A DNA stretch of 49,318 nucleotides from contig JAAUZX010000017.1 of the NCBI GenBank assembly GCA_014804365.1, positions 21,248 through 70,565 on the forward strand. The letters are read 5' to 3'. The notes below the pieces were generated by a model. It did no database searches and had not been told where the DNA came from. It saw only the letters and a program-made list of their open reading frames with translations. Position 1 is the stretch's first letter. Each line of letters starts with the position of its first letter. Shown piece by piece: positions 25,207-33,075 of this stretch. The position numbers and the translations under genes were made by a program. This stretch comes from Lachnospiraceae bacterium. GTDB taxonomy: Bacteria; Bacillota; Clostridia; Lachnospirales; Lachnospiraceae.

Positions 25207-26172
25207 ATGAATTACGTTATAATGGATCTGGAATGGAACCAGAGCAGTACGGGTGAAGAGGAGGTTTCGAAAATACTTCCTTTCGAGATCATAGAGATCG
25301 GCGCCATTAAACTGAATGATGAACGCAGGATGATCAGCGAGTTTACCGAACTCATAAAACCGCAGGTATATCATGAGATGCATCGAATTACCAGAAAGTT
25401 AATTCACCTACAGATGGAGCAGCTTGAACAGGGCCGGTCCTTTACGGAAGTTATGGAACAGTTTCGTGAATGGAGCGGAGAGGATTACATTTTCTGTACG
25501 TGGGGGCCGTTAGACTTGACTGAGCTTCAGAGAAATATTCGGTATTATGGAATGGAACCGCTTTCGGACGGACCGATCAGATTTCTTGATGTGCAGAAAT
25601 TATTCAGCATTGCCTATGAGGACAGGAAATCAAGAAGATCGTTGGAATATGCCATTGATTATCTGAACATTGAGAAAGATATTCCGTTTCACCGCGCCTT
25701 CAGTGATGCTTATTATACCGCAAAGGTGCTGGCGCTAATGGATGAAAAAGTTCTGGAAAATTATTCTTTTGATGTTTTCCATCTTCCGAAAAACAAAGAG
25801 TCAGAAATACACGTGATTTTCGATACATATGCAAAATATATTTCCAGAGCATTTCCGGATAAAGTGCAGGCGCTTGAAGATAAAACAGTGACTGAAACAA
25901 AATGTTATCTGTGCCACAAACTACTTCGCAGGAAGATTCGCTGGTTTTCACCTAACGGAAAGCATTATTATTGTGTGTCCCATTGTGACAGACATGGTTA
26001 TATGAAGTCCAAGATCCGTATCCGCAAAGCGGAAAACGGTGCCGTATATGTTGTGAAGACACATAAATTTATCACGGAATCGGAGATTGATAATATCCGT
26101 GATAAACAGACTAAAACAAGGCAGCAGAGAAAAGATAAAAGAGTATCTAAAAATCGAAATCATCAAAACTAG
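25207..26172 (+). CDS. DEDD-type 3'-5' exonuclease with C-terminal Cys/His cluster
   Basis: A 321-residue protein. The exonuclease fold (RNase T/DnaQ-like) runs from MDLEW (ExoI) through the WGPLDLTEL region (ExoII) to HRAFSDAYYTAKVL (ExoIII, H-x4-D), so the DEDDh metal residues are kept. After about residue 235 there is a second part with CYLCHK and CVSHCDRHGY, a set of Cys and His residues that looks like a small zinc site, then a very basic tail. It resembles KapD-like exonucleases, but the substrate is not known. GGAG precedes the ATG. Its last 26 bases overlap the convergent dac gene. Confidence 0.87.
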   Translation: MNYVIMDLEWNQSSTGEEEVSKILPFEIIEIGAIKLNDERRMISEFTELIKPQVYHEMHRITRKLIHLQMEQLEQGRSFTEVMEQFREWSGEDYIFCTWGPLDLTELQRNIRYYGMEPLSDGPIRFLDVQKLFSIAYEDRKSRRSLEYAIDYLNIEKDIPFHRAFSDAYYTAKVLALMDEKVLENYSFDVFHLPKNKESEIHVIFDTYAKYISRAFPDKVQALEDKTVTETKCYLCHKLLRRKIRWFSPNGKHYYCVSHCDRHGYMKSKIRIRKAENGAVYVVKTHKFITESEIDNIRDKQTKTRQQRKDKRVSKNRNHQN

Positions 26173-27616
26173 ACCGGACCCGTTCTTTGCGGGTCTGTTT
26201 ACGTTTGATCTTATTTCTTCTGCGTCTGGCATTTTGACCGTTCATGATAAGCGCACGAAGAATAAACAGCAGTATTGTTACACCGCCAAATATGAGAATG
26301 CCGATGAGTACCTTTTTCACATTCACGAAGATAGTTGTGGTTTGAGGGGACTCCGGCTCAGTTTTCTCAACACTCACATTAGTGGTTTCGATATGTGTAT
26401 CGAAATCATAGGAGGAAGTGTTGTCCGATGCCAGATCAAGATATGCGCATCCGACATAAAAGTCGTGATAGGAATATCTGATTTGTGCAATACGGTTTTC
26501 ACTTGATACACTATAGTCGATTTCGGAATCAAGATCGTCGAAAGAAATTGTATTAGGGATTATAACATAACTGTTATTATCGATAGACAGAATCGGTTTG
26601 GAACTGCCGAAAATATCATTTCCGGTCTGGAGAAATCCTGACGCTTCGATCTGGTACTTGTCTTCATTTTCGGAAATGTTCATGACCTGAAAGTTATTGA
26701 AACCGTAGTCAAACAGTTCTACCGTATCGGTGAACTGGCGGGGAGATTCTTCCTTCAATACGACACAGACGAGCTTCATACCGTTTCGTTCCGCACAGGA
26801 GACAAGAGTCTGTCTGGAATCATCGGTGTAGCCGGTCTTGCCGCCCAATATACCTTCGTAAGGGATTTCACCGTTGATCAGCCTATGCTTATTATTTTTA
26901 TAGAAGTCATCCGGCTGCGTAGCGGTTGGCTCGAAATGGTAGCGGGCGGTATTACCGATCTTACAGAGCATTTCATTTTGAAAAAAACGGCTGGAAATTA
27001 AAGCAAGATCATAGGCAGAAGTATAGTGGTTCGCATCATGCAGCCCGTTAGTGTTCATAAAGTGGCTGTCTGTGCAGCCCAACTGTTCGGCATATTCATT
27101 CATATCAGAGACAAATTGGTCGATAGATCCGGAAATATACTCTCCGACGGCATTTGCCACTTCATTGGCGGAGGCTACCATAATACCGTAAAGACACTCT
27201 TCCAATGAAATAGATTCTCCTTCATCCATTCCCATGTTAGAGCCGTCGCCGGGCACACTGAAGACAGCCTCATGAGAAAAGGGAACCATATCGTCGAGAT
27301 TGCCCTGTTCCATAGCTATCAGGCAGGTTAACAGTTTTGTGGTACTGGCAGGATAAGATTTTTTATGAATATCTTTGGCGTACAAAATAACGCCGGTGTT
27401 AGCATCCATTAGAATTGCGGATTCTGCGCTGATTGCAGGACCCACCGGCCAGTTATCGATATCATTTGATTGAATGGGAAGTAATTTACGTGCTTCGGAG
27501 TCTGCTTCCAGTTCTTCCAGTGTAGCCCGGGCAGTGATGGGATTACTTAAGAATCCCCCTACAAAAACGGAGCATGCAAGCAGGGCACAAACCACTTTTT
27601 TATGAAAAAACAACAT
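26147..27616 (-). CDS. dacF: D-alanyl-D-alanine carboxypeptidase (penicillin-binding protein 5 type)
   Basis: A 489-residue low-molecular-weight PBP that removes the terminal D-Ala of peptidoglycan pentapeptides. It has a signal peptide (residues about 1-30, ending ITARA), the peptidase S11 motifs S91-T-T-K94, S148-A-N150 and K259-T-G261, and a PBP5 C-terminal domain. Rather than the usual amphipathic helix, a clear membrane helix (about 433-455) and a highly basic tail end it. The symbol is a family guess among DacA, DacB and DacF. It converges on and overlaps the exonuclease gene. Confidence 0.9.
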   Translation of the reverse strand: MLFFHKKVVCALLACSVFVGGFLSNPITARATLEELEADSEARKLLPIQSNDIDNWPVGPAISAESAILMDANTGVILYAKDIHKKSYPASTTKLLTCLIAMEQGNLDDMVPFSHEAVFSVPGDGSNMGMDEGESISLEECLYGIMVASANEVANAVGEYISGSIDQFVSDMNEYAEQLGCTDSHFMNTNGLHDANHYTSAYDLALISSRFFQNEMLCKIGNTARYHFEPTATQPDDFYKNNKHRLINGEIPYEGILGGKTGYTDDSRQTLVSCAERNGMKLVCVVLKEESPRQFTDTVELFDYGFNNFQVMNISENEDKYQIEASGFLQTGNDIFGSSKPILSIDNNSYVIIPNTISFDDLDSEIDYSVSSENRIAQIRYSYHDFYVGCAYLDLASDNTSSYDFDTHIETTNVSVEKTEPESPQTTTIFVNVKKVLIGILIFGGVTILLFILRALIMNGQNARRRRNKIKRKQTRKERVRSSFDDFDF

Positions 27617-27850
27617 CTTTGTTAGACCTTTCTATAATAAGGAAGTTTATGTTAATAAATCGAATTTTATGCTATAGGAGATTTCTATATGATTTTGTCC
27701 ATTTACCATCATACACTATTTTGAAATAAAACTGTAGTAATTTCACAAAAATTACAAAATCTCTTTCCGTTCAATCTATCCGTAGGACAAAAAGCATGGT
27801 ACAATAAGACATGAAGTTAGATACCACTCACCGAAAGGATCAGTCATACA
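27617..27850. other. Divergent intergenic region between dac and trmB
   Basis: 234 bp that should hold promoters for both the leftward carboxypeptidase and the rightward trmB. A TACAAT at 27800-27805 could be the trmB -10, but no good -35 is in place. No gene or hairpin was seen. Confidence 0.4.
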
Positions 27851-28501
27851 ATGAGACTACGAAATATAACCGGCTGCAGGGAAATGATTGCTGCCAGCGA
27901 TTACGTGATCCATGAGCCGCAAAATTACAAGGGAAAATGGAATGAAATCTTCGGTAATGATCATCCTATCCGTATAGAGATCGGTATGGGAAAAGGAAGA
28001 TTTATCATGGATCTGGCAAGGATGAATCCGGCAATCAATTACGTGGGAATCGAGAAATATTCCAGCGTTCTGCTTCGCGGTGTCCAGAAGATGGAAGCGG
28101 AACCGTTATCAAACATTTATTTTATACGTATGGATGCAGAGGAAATTACAAATGTGTTCAGGCGTGAGGAGGTGGACAGAATCTACCTGAATTTTTCCGA
28201 TCCGTGGCCGAAGGACAGGCATGCGAAAAGAAGACTGCCGTCCCGTGAATTTTTGCGGCGGTATCATGAGATACTGGTAAGAGACGGTGTAATCGAATTT
28301 AAGACGGACAACCATGACCTGTTCCGCTTTGCATTGGAAGAACTGGAACCCGCAGGCTGGCATCTGGATCAGATGACGGAAGACCTGCATCATGATGAAG
28401 AGATGATGCAGGGTAATGTGATGACAGAATATGAGGAGAGGTTTTCTTCCATGGGGAATCCGATCTATAAATATATTATTTCAAGAGAGATTTATGCTTG
28501 A
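27851..28501 (+). CDS. trmB: tRNA (guanine46-N7)-methyltransferase
   Basis: TrmB methylates G46 in the variable loop of tRNAs using SAM. The 216-residue protein has the SAM site EIGMGKGRFIMDLA, the VGIEKYSSVL block and the catalytic LNFSDPWPKDRHAKRRL region that marks the family. The start is read from the ATG at 27851; the thioredoxin gene follows 59 bp after its stop. Likely transcribed with trxA. Confidence 0.95.
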   Translation: MRLRNITGCREMIAASDYVIHEPQNYKGKWNEIFGNDHPIRIEIGMGKGRFIMDLARMNPAINYVGIEKYSSVLLRGVQKMEAEPLSNIYFIRMDAEEITNVFRREEVDRIYLNFSDPWPKDRHAKRRLPSREFLRRYHEILVRDGVIEFKTDNHDLFRFALEELEPAGWHLDQMTEDLHHDEEMMQGNVMTEYEERFSSMGNPIYKYIISREIYA

Positions 28502-28560
28502 GCGTACCAAGCGTAAATCCTCCTAAGAAAATAATATTGTACGCAGAAAAGAGGATAAAG

Positions 28561-28878
28561 ATGGAATACAAGTTTACAACTGCAAATTTTGAAAAAGAGG
28601 TACTGGAGGCCGATACACCGGTGCTGGTAGATTTTTATGCGGACTGGTGCGGACCGTGTAAGATGATGGCGCCTATTGTGGATCAGCTTGCTGGTGAGTA
28701 TGACGGCAGAATTAAAGTAGGTAAATGCAATATTGACGAGGAGGACGGATTGGCAAGAATGTACCGCGTTATGTCTATTCCGACCATGAAAATCTTCGTG
28801 AAAGGTGAGGCAACAGCCACTATAGTGGGTGCCGTATCGAAGGAAGAACTGGAAGAAGAGATGAAGAAAGTACTGTAG
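28561..28878 (+). CDS. trxA: Thioredoxin
   Basis: A 105-residue thioredoxin with the active site W29-C-G-P-C33 and cis-Pro in SIPTMKIF. It reduces disulfides in cytoplasmic proteins. The frame is open to 28498, but the ATG at 28561 with GAGGATAAAG ahead gives the normal family N-terminus. A strong bidirectional terminator follows, shared with the convergent antiporter. Confidence 0.94.
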   Translation: MEYKFTTANFEKEVLEADTPVLVDFYADWCGPCKMMAPIVDQLAGEYDGRIKVGKCNIDEEDGLARMYRVMSIPTMKIFVKGEATATIVGAVSKEELEEEMKKVL

Positions 28879-28886
28879 AGGTTTAG

Positions 28887-28916
28887 AAAAAGTCAGGCGG
28901 TGGCGCCTGACTTTTT
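28887..28916. terminator. Bidirectional terminator between trxA and the antiporter
   Basis: A perfect 13-bp stem (28887-28899 with 28904-28916, loop GTGG) has A5 on one side and T5 on the other, so it can end transcripts from both directions. Its right part is the last codons of the leftward antiporter gene, whose stop is at 28893-28895. Confidence 0.9.
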
Positions 28917-30083
28917 GTCATCTCTGGTATAGAGCATTTTCAATATAACCGGTGTTGCGATCGATGAAACGATGATTAAGAGAATAACTGCCGTGAAGTA
29001 ATCCGCCGTCAGAAGTCCTGCGGCAAGACCCTTCTGCGCTACGATCAGCGCAACTTCGCCGCGGGTCATCATTCCCACACCGATCTTAACGGAATCAGAA
29101 AAATTGAATTTAAATAATCTGCCGACAAGTCCGCAGCCGATAATTTTCGCACCAAGCGCCACGATGACGAAGCAGATACAGAAAGCGAACAGCTTGCCGT
29201 TCATGGCATCGAAGGAAGTTTTCAGGCCGATGCTTGTAAAAAAGATCGGACCGAAGAACATATAGGAACTGACATCAACTTTACGTTCGATATATTCGTT
29301 GTCACTTAAGCTGCACAGGACGACACCCGCTATGTAAGCACCGGTAATGTCCGCGATGCCGAAGTATTTCTCCGCTATATAAGACAGGGCAAAGCAGAAT
29401 GCAAGGCTGACAATGGGAATACGCCTCGTATGAGGATATCGCTTATCCAGTGTGGCAAATACTTTATATACGACAAATCCGCCTACTACCGCAATCGCAA
29501 AAAATGCTACAGTCTTTACAACGACCATACCCGGATTGGAATCAGGATTTTTGAAACCGATCACAAAGGTTAAGACAATAATACCGATTACATCGTCAAT
29601 GATTGCCGCACTGACAATAGTGGTTCCCACTTTGGTCTTGATCTTACCCAGTTCCTGAAGTGCGGCGACCGTGATACTGACGCTGGTTGCCGTCATGATC
29701 GTGCCGATGAAAACGGCTTTATAGAAATTCTCACTTCCCCAGGGCGCTGCGCCATAGAATCCCATATATAACAAAGAACCCAGAACAAGAGGTACGAAAA
29801 CGCCTGCGCATGCGATCATAAATGCGATGGGCCCTGTCTTGATCAATTCTTTCAAGTCCGATTCCAGCCCTACCTCAAACATCAGAATAATGACGCCGAT
29901 CTCGGCGATCTGTGTAATAAATGCAGTCTGATTAATCCATCCTAACATGCACGGGCCGACAATAAGTCCGGCAATGATTTGGCCGACTACTTGCGGCGCT
30001 TTACATTTTCTTGCAAGAACACCGAAAAATTTGGCAAATAACAAAATAATCGCCAGATCTCTTAACACTTCATATGATTCCAT
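28893..30083 (-). CDS. Cation:proton antiporter (CPA2, Kef/NapA type)
   Basis: A 396-residue membrane protein with about 12 hydrophobic segments and no soluble TrkA/RCK domain. The conserved pair DD in AAIIDDVIGIIVL, needed for ion binding in this superfamily, is present, as is the N-terminal GQIIAGLIVGPCMLG block. It probably exchanges Na+ or K+ for H+. The upstream ATG at 30110 lacks a ribosome binding site; the ATG at 30083 has GGAGGA in place. It follows tRNA-Pro and its terminator on the same strand; the C-terminal codons overlap the terminator at 28887-28916. Confidence 0.9.
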   Translation of the reverse strand: MESYEVLRDLAIILLFAKFFGVLARKCKAPQVVGQIIAGLIVGPCMLGWINQTAFITQIAEIGVIILMFEVGLESDLKELIKTGPIAFMIACAGVFVPLVLGSLLYMGFYGAAPWGSENFYKAVFIGTIMTATSVSITVAALQELGKIKTKVGTTIVSAAIIDDVIGIIVLTFVIGFKNPDSNPGMVVVKTVAFFAIAVVGGFVVYKVFATLDKRYPHTRRIPIVSLAFCFALSYIAEKYFGIADITGAYIAGVVLCSLSDNEYIERKVDVSSYMFFGPIFFTSIGLKTSFDAMNGKLFAFCICFVIVALGAKIIGCGLVGRLFKFNFSDSVKIGVGMMTRGEVALIVAQKGLAAGLLTADYFTAVILLIIVSSIATPVILKMLYTRDDKKSGATA

Positions 30084-30096
30084 AATATCCTCCAAC

Positions 30097-30125
30097 AAAA
30101 ACGGAGACATTAATCTGTCTCCGTT
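30097..30125 (-). terminator. Intrinsic terminator after tRNA-Pro
   Basis: AACGGAGACA (30100-30109) pairs with TGTCTCCGTT (30116-30125). Read leftwards, the hairpin is followed by a run of five T residues (complement of 30097-30101). It ends the tRNA-Pro transcript just before the antiporter ribosome binding site. Confidence 0.85.
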
Positions 30126-30131
30126 AAATCG

Positions 30132-30205
30132 TCGAAGCGACGGGATTCGAACCCACGACCTCTGCGTCCCGAACGCAGCGCTCTACCAAGCTGAGCCACG
30201 CTTCG
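30132..30205 (-). tRNA. tRNA-Pro (anticodon CGG)
   Basis: A 74-base cloverleaf on the minus strand: acceptor CGAAGCG with CGCTTCG and discriminator A, D stem GCTC/GAGC, anticodon stem CTGCG/CGCAG with loop TTCGGGA giving anticodon CGG (reads CCG), and a T arm with GGTTCGAATCC. CCA is not encoded. Confidence 0.95.
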
Positions 30206-30223
30206 ATTCTATGAACAATTAAG

Positions 30224-30253
30224 ATAATACAACATTTTAAGGGTAGTTGTCAA
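30224..30253 (-). promoter_or_regulatory. Promoter of tRNA-Pro
   Basis: On the minus strand, a perfect TTGACA (30248-30253) and TATTAT (30224-30229) are 18 bp apart. The start falls near 30217, about 12 bases before the tRNA. Confidence 0.82.
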
Positions 30254-30356
30254 TGTTTCTTATAAGAAATTATTTCAAAAATATGATTGTATCCGTCTCC
30301 GTTTCCCGATATACTGTAACTATTCAAGATATAATTATTCGGAAAGGGATATGATC

Positions 30357-32591
30357 ATGAAGACGGATGCGAAGAAAAATAACAAGAAGATCGAAAAAGA
30401 GATTGAAAAACTGATCGGAAAATTGACATTGGATGAAAAGATTTCCATGATCCACGGAGCCGGAATCTTCAGAACCGGCGAGGTAGAGAGACTGGGAATT
30501 CCCGGGGTTGTCTTTTCTGACGGACCTATGGGAGTCAGAGCGGAATTTATGAGAGACAGATGGATTCCGGCGGGGAATCATGACGATAACGTATCTTATC
30601 TGCCCAGCAACAGTGCGCTTGCTTCTACATGGAATCCGTATCGGGCTTATGAGATGGGACATGTTCTCGGTGCAGAGGCGAGAGGACGCGGTAAGGATAT
30701 GATCCTGGCACCGGGAATTAACATCAAGCGCAGTCCGCTGTGCGGTAGAAATTTTGAGTATATGAGCGAAGATCCGAATCTGGCGGCTACTCTGGCGGTG
30801 CCTTTTATTAAAGGGGTACAGGAGAATGACGTTGCGGCGTGTGTAAAGCATTTTGCCGCGAATGTACAGGAAACGGACCGTCTCATGGTAGACGAGGAAA
30901 TTGATGACAGAACATTATACGAGATTTATTTTCCGGCGTTTAAGGCGGCGGTGCAGGAGGGAAAGGCCTATTCTGTCATGGGCGCCTACAATAAGATTAA
31001 CGGAGATTATTGTTGTGAGAACAAGAATTTGTTGGATTTGGTGTTGCGCGGTGAGTGGGGCTTCGACGGCACAGTAATCAGTGACTGGGGTGCCGTACAT
31101 AGGACAAAAGAGGCGGCGGAATGCTCTATGGATATAGAGATGTCGGTGTTTCCGGATTTCGACGAGTACAAGCTGGCCAATCCCTTGAAGGAAGCGATTA
31201 TGAAAGGTGAGATCTCCGAGGAGACCGTTAATGCCAAGGTGCGCAACATTCTGCGGATGATGTATCGGCTTAAGGTGATCGGCAAAGAGAAAAATGACCG
31301 TAAGGCAGGTTCTTATAATACGCCGGAGCACAGAGAGATGATTCTGCGTACGGCAGAAGAATCCATGATTCTGTTAAAGAATGAGAAACAGACGCTGCCG
31401 CTTAATGCCTCGAAGATAAAGAAGCTTGTGGTGATCGGACAGAATGCGGCAAAAATCCATTCGGATGGTGGCGGAAGTGCGGAGATCAAGGCACTCTATG
31501 AAATCTGTCCGCTGATGGGCTTGAAGATGTATCTGGGCGGCAATACTCAGGTGGAATATTATAAGGGATACCATGTGCCGAATAAGTCGAAGACTTTTGA
31601 CCATAATTGGCAGGCAGACAGTCTGGATGATTTGAAAGACACGGATATCGGTAAAGCAGTCCGGGATGAAGAGCATATGAACGAGATGCACCGCAAGGGC
31701 GAGGAAGAGCGACTGGCACAGATGGAGAAAGATAAGGCGGAAGTGCATGAAAAGAATAAAGTACTCTTCGCGCAGGCAATCGAAGCAGCTAAGGATGCAG
31801 ATGCCGTTATCTTCGTGGGCGGCCTGAACCATGATATCGACAGTGAAGGCTTTGATCGAAGTGATATGAAATTGCCCTATGAGCAGGATGCACTGATTGA
31901 GGCGTTGCTTGATGTGCGCAAGGACATGATCGTCACCTTTATCGGCGGCTCACCGGTAGAGATGCCGTGGCGGAATAAGGCATCGGCGATTCTGTGGAGT
32001 TATTACGCAGGAATGGAGACGGGCAATGCCTTTGCCGAAATCATTTTCGGAGACGTCAATCCGTCCGGTAAGCTGGCGGAGACATTTCCGAAAAAATATG
32101 AGGATTGTGTCACTGCGAAGAACGGGCAGTTCGGAGTGTGGGGCAAAATCACACTGGAGGAAGGACTGTATCTCGGATATCGTCACTTTGACAGAGAGCG
32201 TATTACGCCGGCATTCTGTTTCGGGCACGGACTTTCCTATACGGAGTTTACTTACAGCGGATTGACGCTGAAAGCGGAAAAGGGCAAGGATGTGAAGATT
32301 AACTTTACGGTCAAGAATACGGGCAAGAGAATCGGATCAGAGATCGTGCAGGTTTATATTGCACCGATTGCACCGAAAGTGGACAGACCGGATAAAGAGC
32401 TGAAGGCGTATTCGAAAGTCGAACTGGCACCGGGTAAATCCAGAAAAGTAAGCCTGACGCTGCGACAGGAAGATTTTGCGTATTTCGATGAACACTTGCA
32501 TGAATTTATTGCGGATGCCGGAGACTATGAGATTCTGGTCGGCGCATCCTGTGAAGATATCCGATTAAAGGGGATTGCTGCTTTGGCGTAA
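30357..32591 (+). CDS. Glycoside hydrolase family 3, beta-glucosidase type
   Basis: A 744-residue cytoplasmic enzyme with the GH3 N-terminal barrel (CVKHFAAN block; nucleophile Asp243 in VISDWGA), the GH3 C-terminal alpha/beta domain (VVIGQNAAKIHSDGGGSAE), and a fibronectin III-like tail starting near GSEIVQVYIAPIA. No signal peptide, so it probably acts on imported oligosaccharides; the exact sugar is not readable. Residues about 430-475 are a highly charged insertion (Glu, Lys, Met rich) in the C-terminal domain. The ATG at 30357 (8 bases from AAAGGG) is preferred to that at 30351. It lies alone, with no visible sugar transporter nearby. Confidence 0.9.
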   Translation: MKTDAKKNNKKIEKEIEKLIGKLTLDEKISMIHGAGIFRTGEVERLGIPGVVFSDGPMGVRAEFMRDRWIPAGNHDDNVSYLPSNSALASTWNPYRAYEMGHVLGAEARGRGKDMILAPGINIKRSPLCGRNFEYMSEDPNLAATLAVPFIKGVQENDVAACVKHFAANVQETDRLMVDEEIDDRTLYEIYFPAFKAAVQEGKAYSVMGAYNKINGDYCCENKNLLDLVLRGEWGFDGTVISDWGAVHRTKEAAECSMDIEMSVFPDFDEYKLANPLKEAIMKGEISEETVNAKVRNILRMMYRLKVIGKEKNDRKAGSYNTPEHREMILRTAEESMILLKNEKQTLPLNASKIKKLVVIGQNAAKIHSDGGGSAEIKALYEICPLMGLKMYLGGNTQVEYYKGYHVPNKSKTFDHNWQADSLDDLKDTDIGKAVRDEEHMNEMHRKGEEERLAQMEKDKAEVHEKNKVLFAQAIEAAKDADAVIFVGGLNHDIDSEGFDRSDMKLPYEQDALIEALLDVRKDMIVTFIGGSPVEMPWRNKASAILWSYYAGMETGNAFAEIIFGDVNPSGKLAETFPKKYEDCVTAKNGQFGVWGKITLEEGLYLGYRHFDRERITPAFCFGHGLSYTEFTYSGLTLKAEKGKDVKINFTVKNTGKRIGSEIVQVYIAPIAPKVDRPDKELKAYSKVELAPGKSRKVSLTLRQEDFAYFDEHLHEFIADAGDYEILVGASCEDIRLKGIAALA

Positions 32592-32675
32592 TAAAAGGTA
32601 TATTTTCCCATGATCCGGTGCATACTTTAAAGGAAACAACAATATGAGTATGTACAGGAAGGATGGGAAACAGAA

Positions 32676-32915
32676 ATGGATTATAATAATATACCGCTGA
32701 GTCTGGGAATGGCAATCACGGCAAATCAGGCTGCAATGGACCGGTTTGTAGATATGACGGAAGCGGAGAAAGAAGCTTTTATTGACAGAAGCCGTGACGT
32801 TATGTCAAGAGAAGAGATGGAAAAACTGGTGAATACACTGGCGGAAGATGAGGAGAAGCCGGATGTCCACTTAGAGGATGTGAACGATATTTTTAAAGGA
32901 CCGAGCATCGGTTGA
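32676..32915 (+). CDS. Small hypothetical protein
   Basis: A 79-residue acidic protein, MDYNNIPLSLGMAITANQAAMDRF at its start, with a helical middle (FVDMTEAEKEAFIDRSRDVMSREEMEKLVNTLA). I do not recognise a named domain, but the ATG has AAGGATGGG upstream, and the strand and codon use match its neighbours, so it looks real. No membrane segment, Cys pair or binding motif is visible. It lies between the GH3 gene and the cca leader hairpins. Confidence 0.68.
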   Translation: MDYNNIPLSLGMAITANQAAMDRFVDMTEAEKEAFIDRSRDVMSREEMEKLVNTLAEDEEKPDVHLEDVNDIFKGPSIG

Positions 32916-32921
32916 GGGGTG

Positions 32922-33049
32922 AAGCTGCACGGGGCAATTCGGATCTAATGCCTTCGTGCAGCTTGTGTCCTTAAGCAGATTGAAAAATCAGAGATTTTTC
33001 AATTGCAAATTTGTGCCGACGCTGTTAGCGTCTCGACTTACAAATTTGC
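32922..33049. repeat. Three tandem hairpins between the small ORF and cca
   Basis: Hairpin 1 pairs AAGCTGCACG (32922-32931) with 32955-32964. Hairpin 2 pairs ATTGAAAAATC (32979-32989) with 32993-33003 around AGA. Hairpin 3 pairs GCAAATTTGT (33005-33014) with 33040-33049 and holds an inner GACGCT/AGCGTC hairpin with a GTT loop. They end 15 bases before the cca ribosome binding site. No T run follows them, so they look like a dispersed structured repeat or a leader, not a simple terminator. Confidence 0.65.
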
Positions 33050-33075
33050 AGTCTGAGCAAGAATAGGGGATGAAG

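Noticed and set aside
30316..30326. 11-base match to the dnaA-upstream inverted repeat arm
   Set aside because: Too short to call a second copy on its own; the rest of the element is absent here. Mentioned only as a hint.
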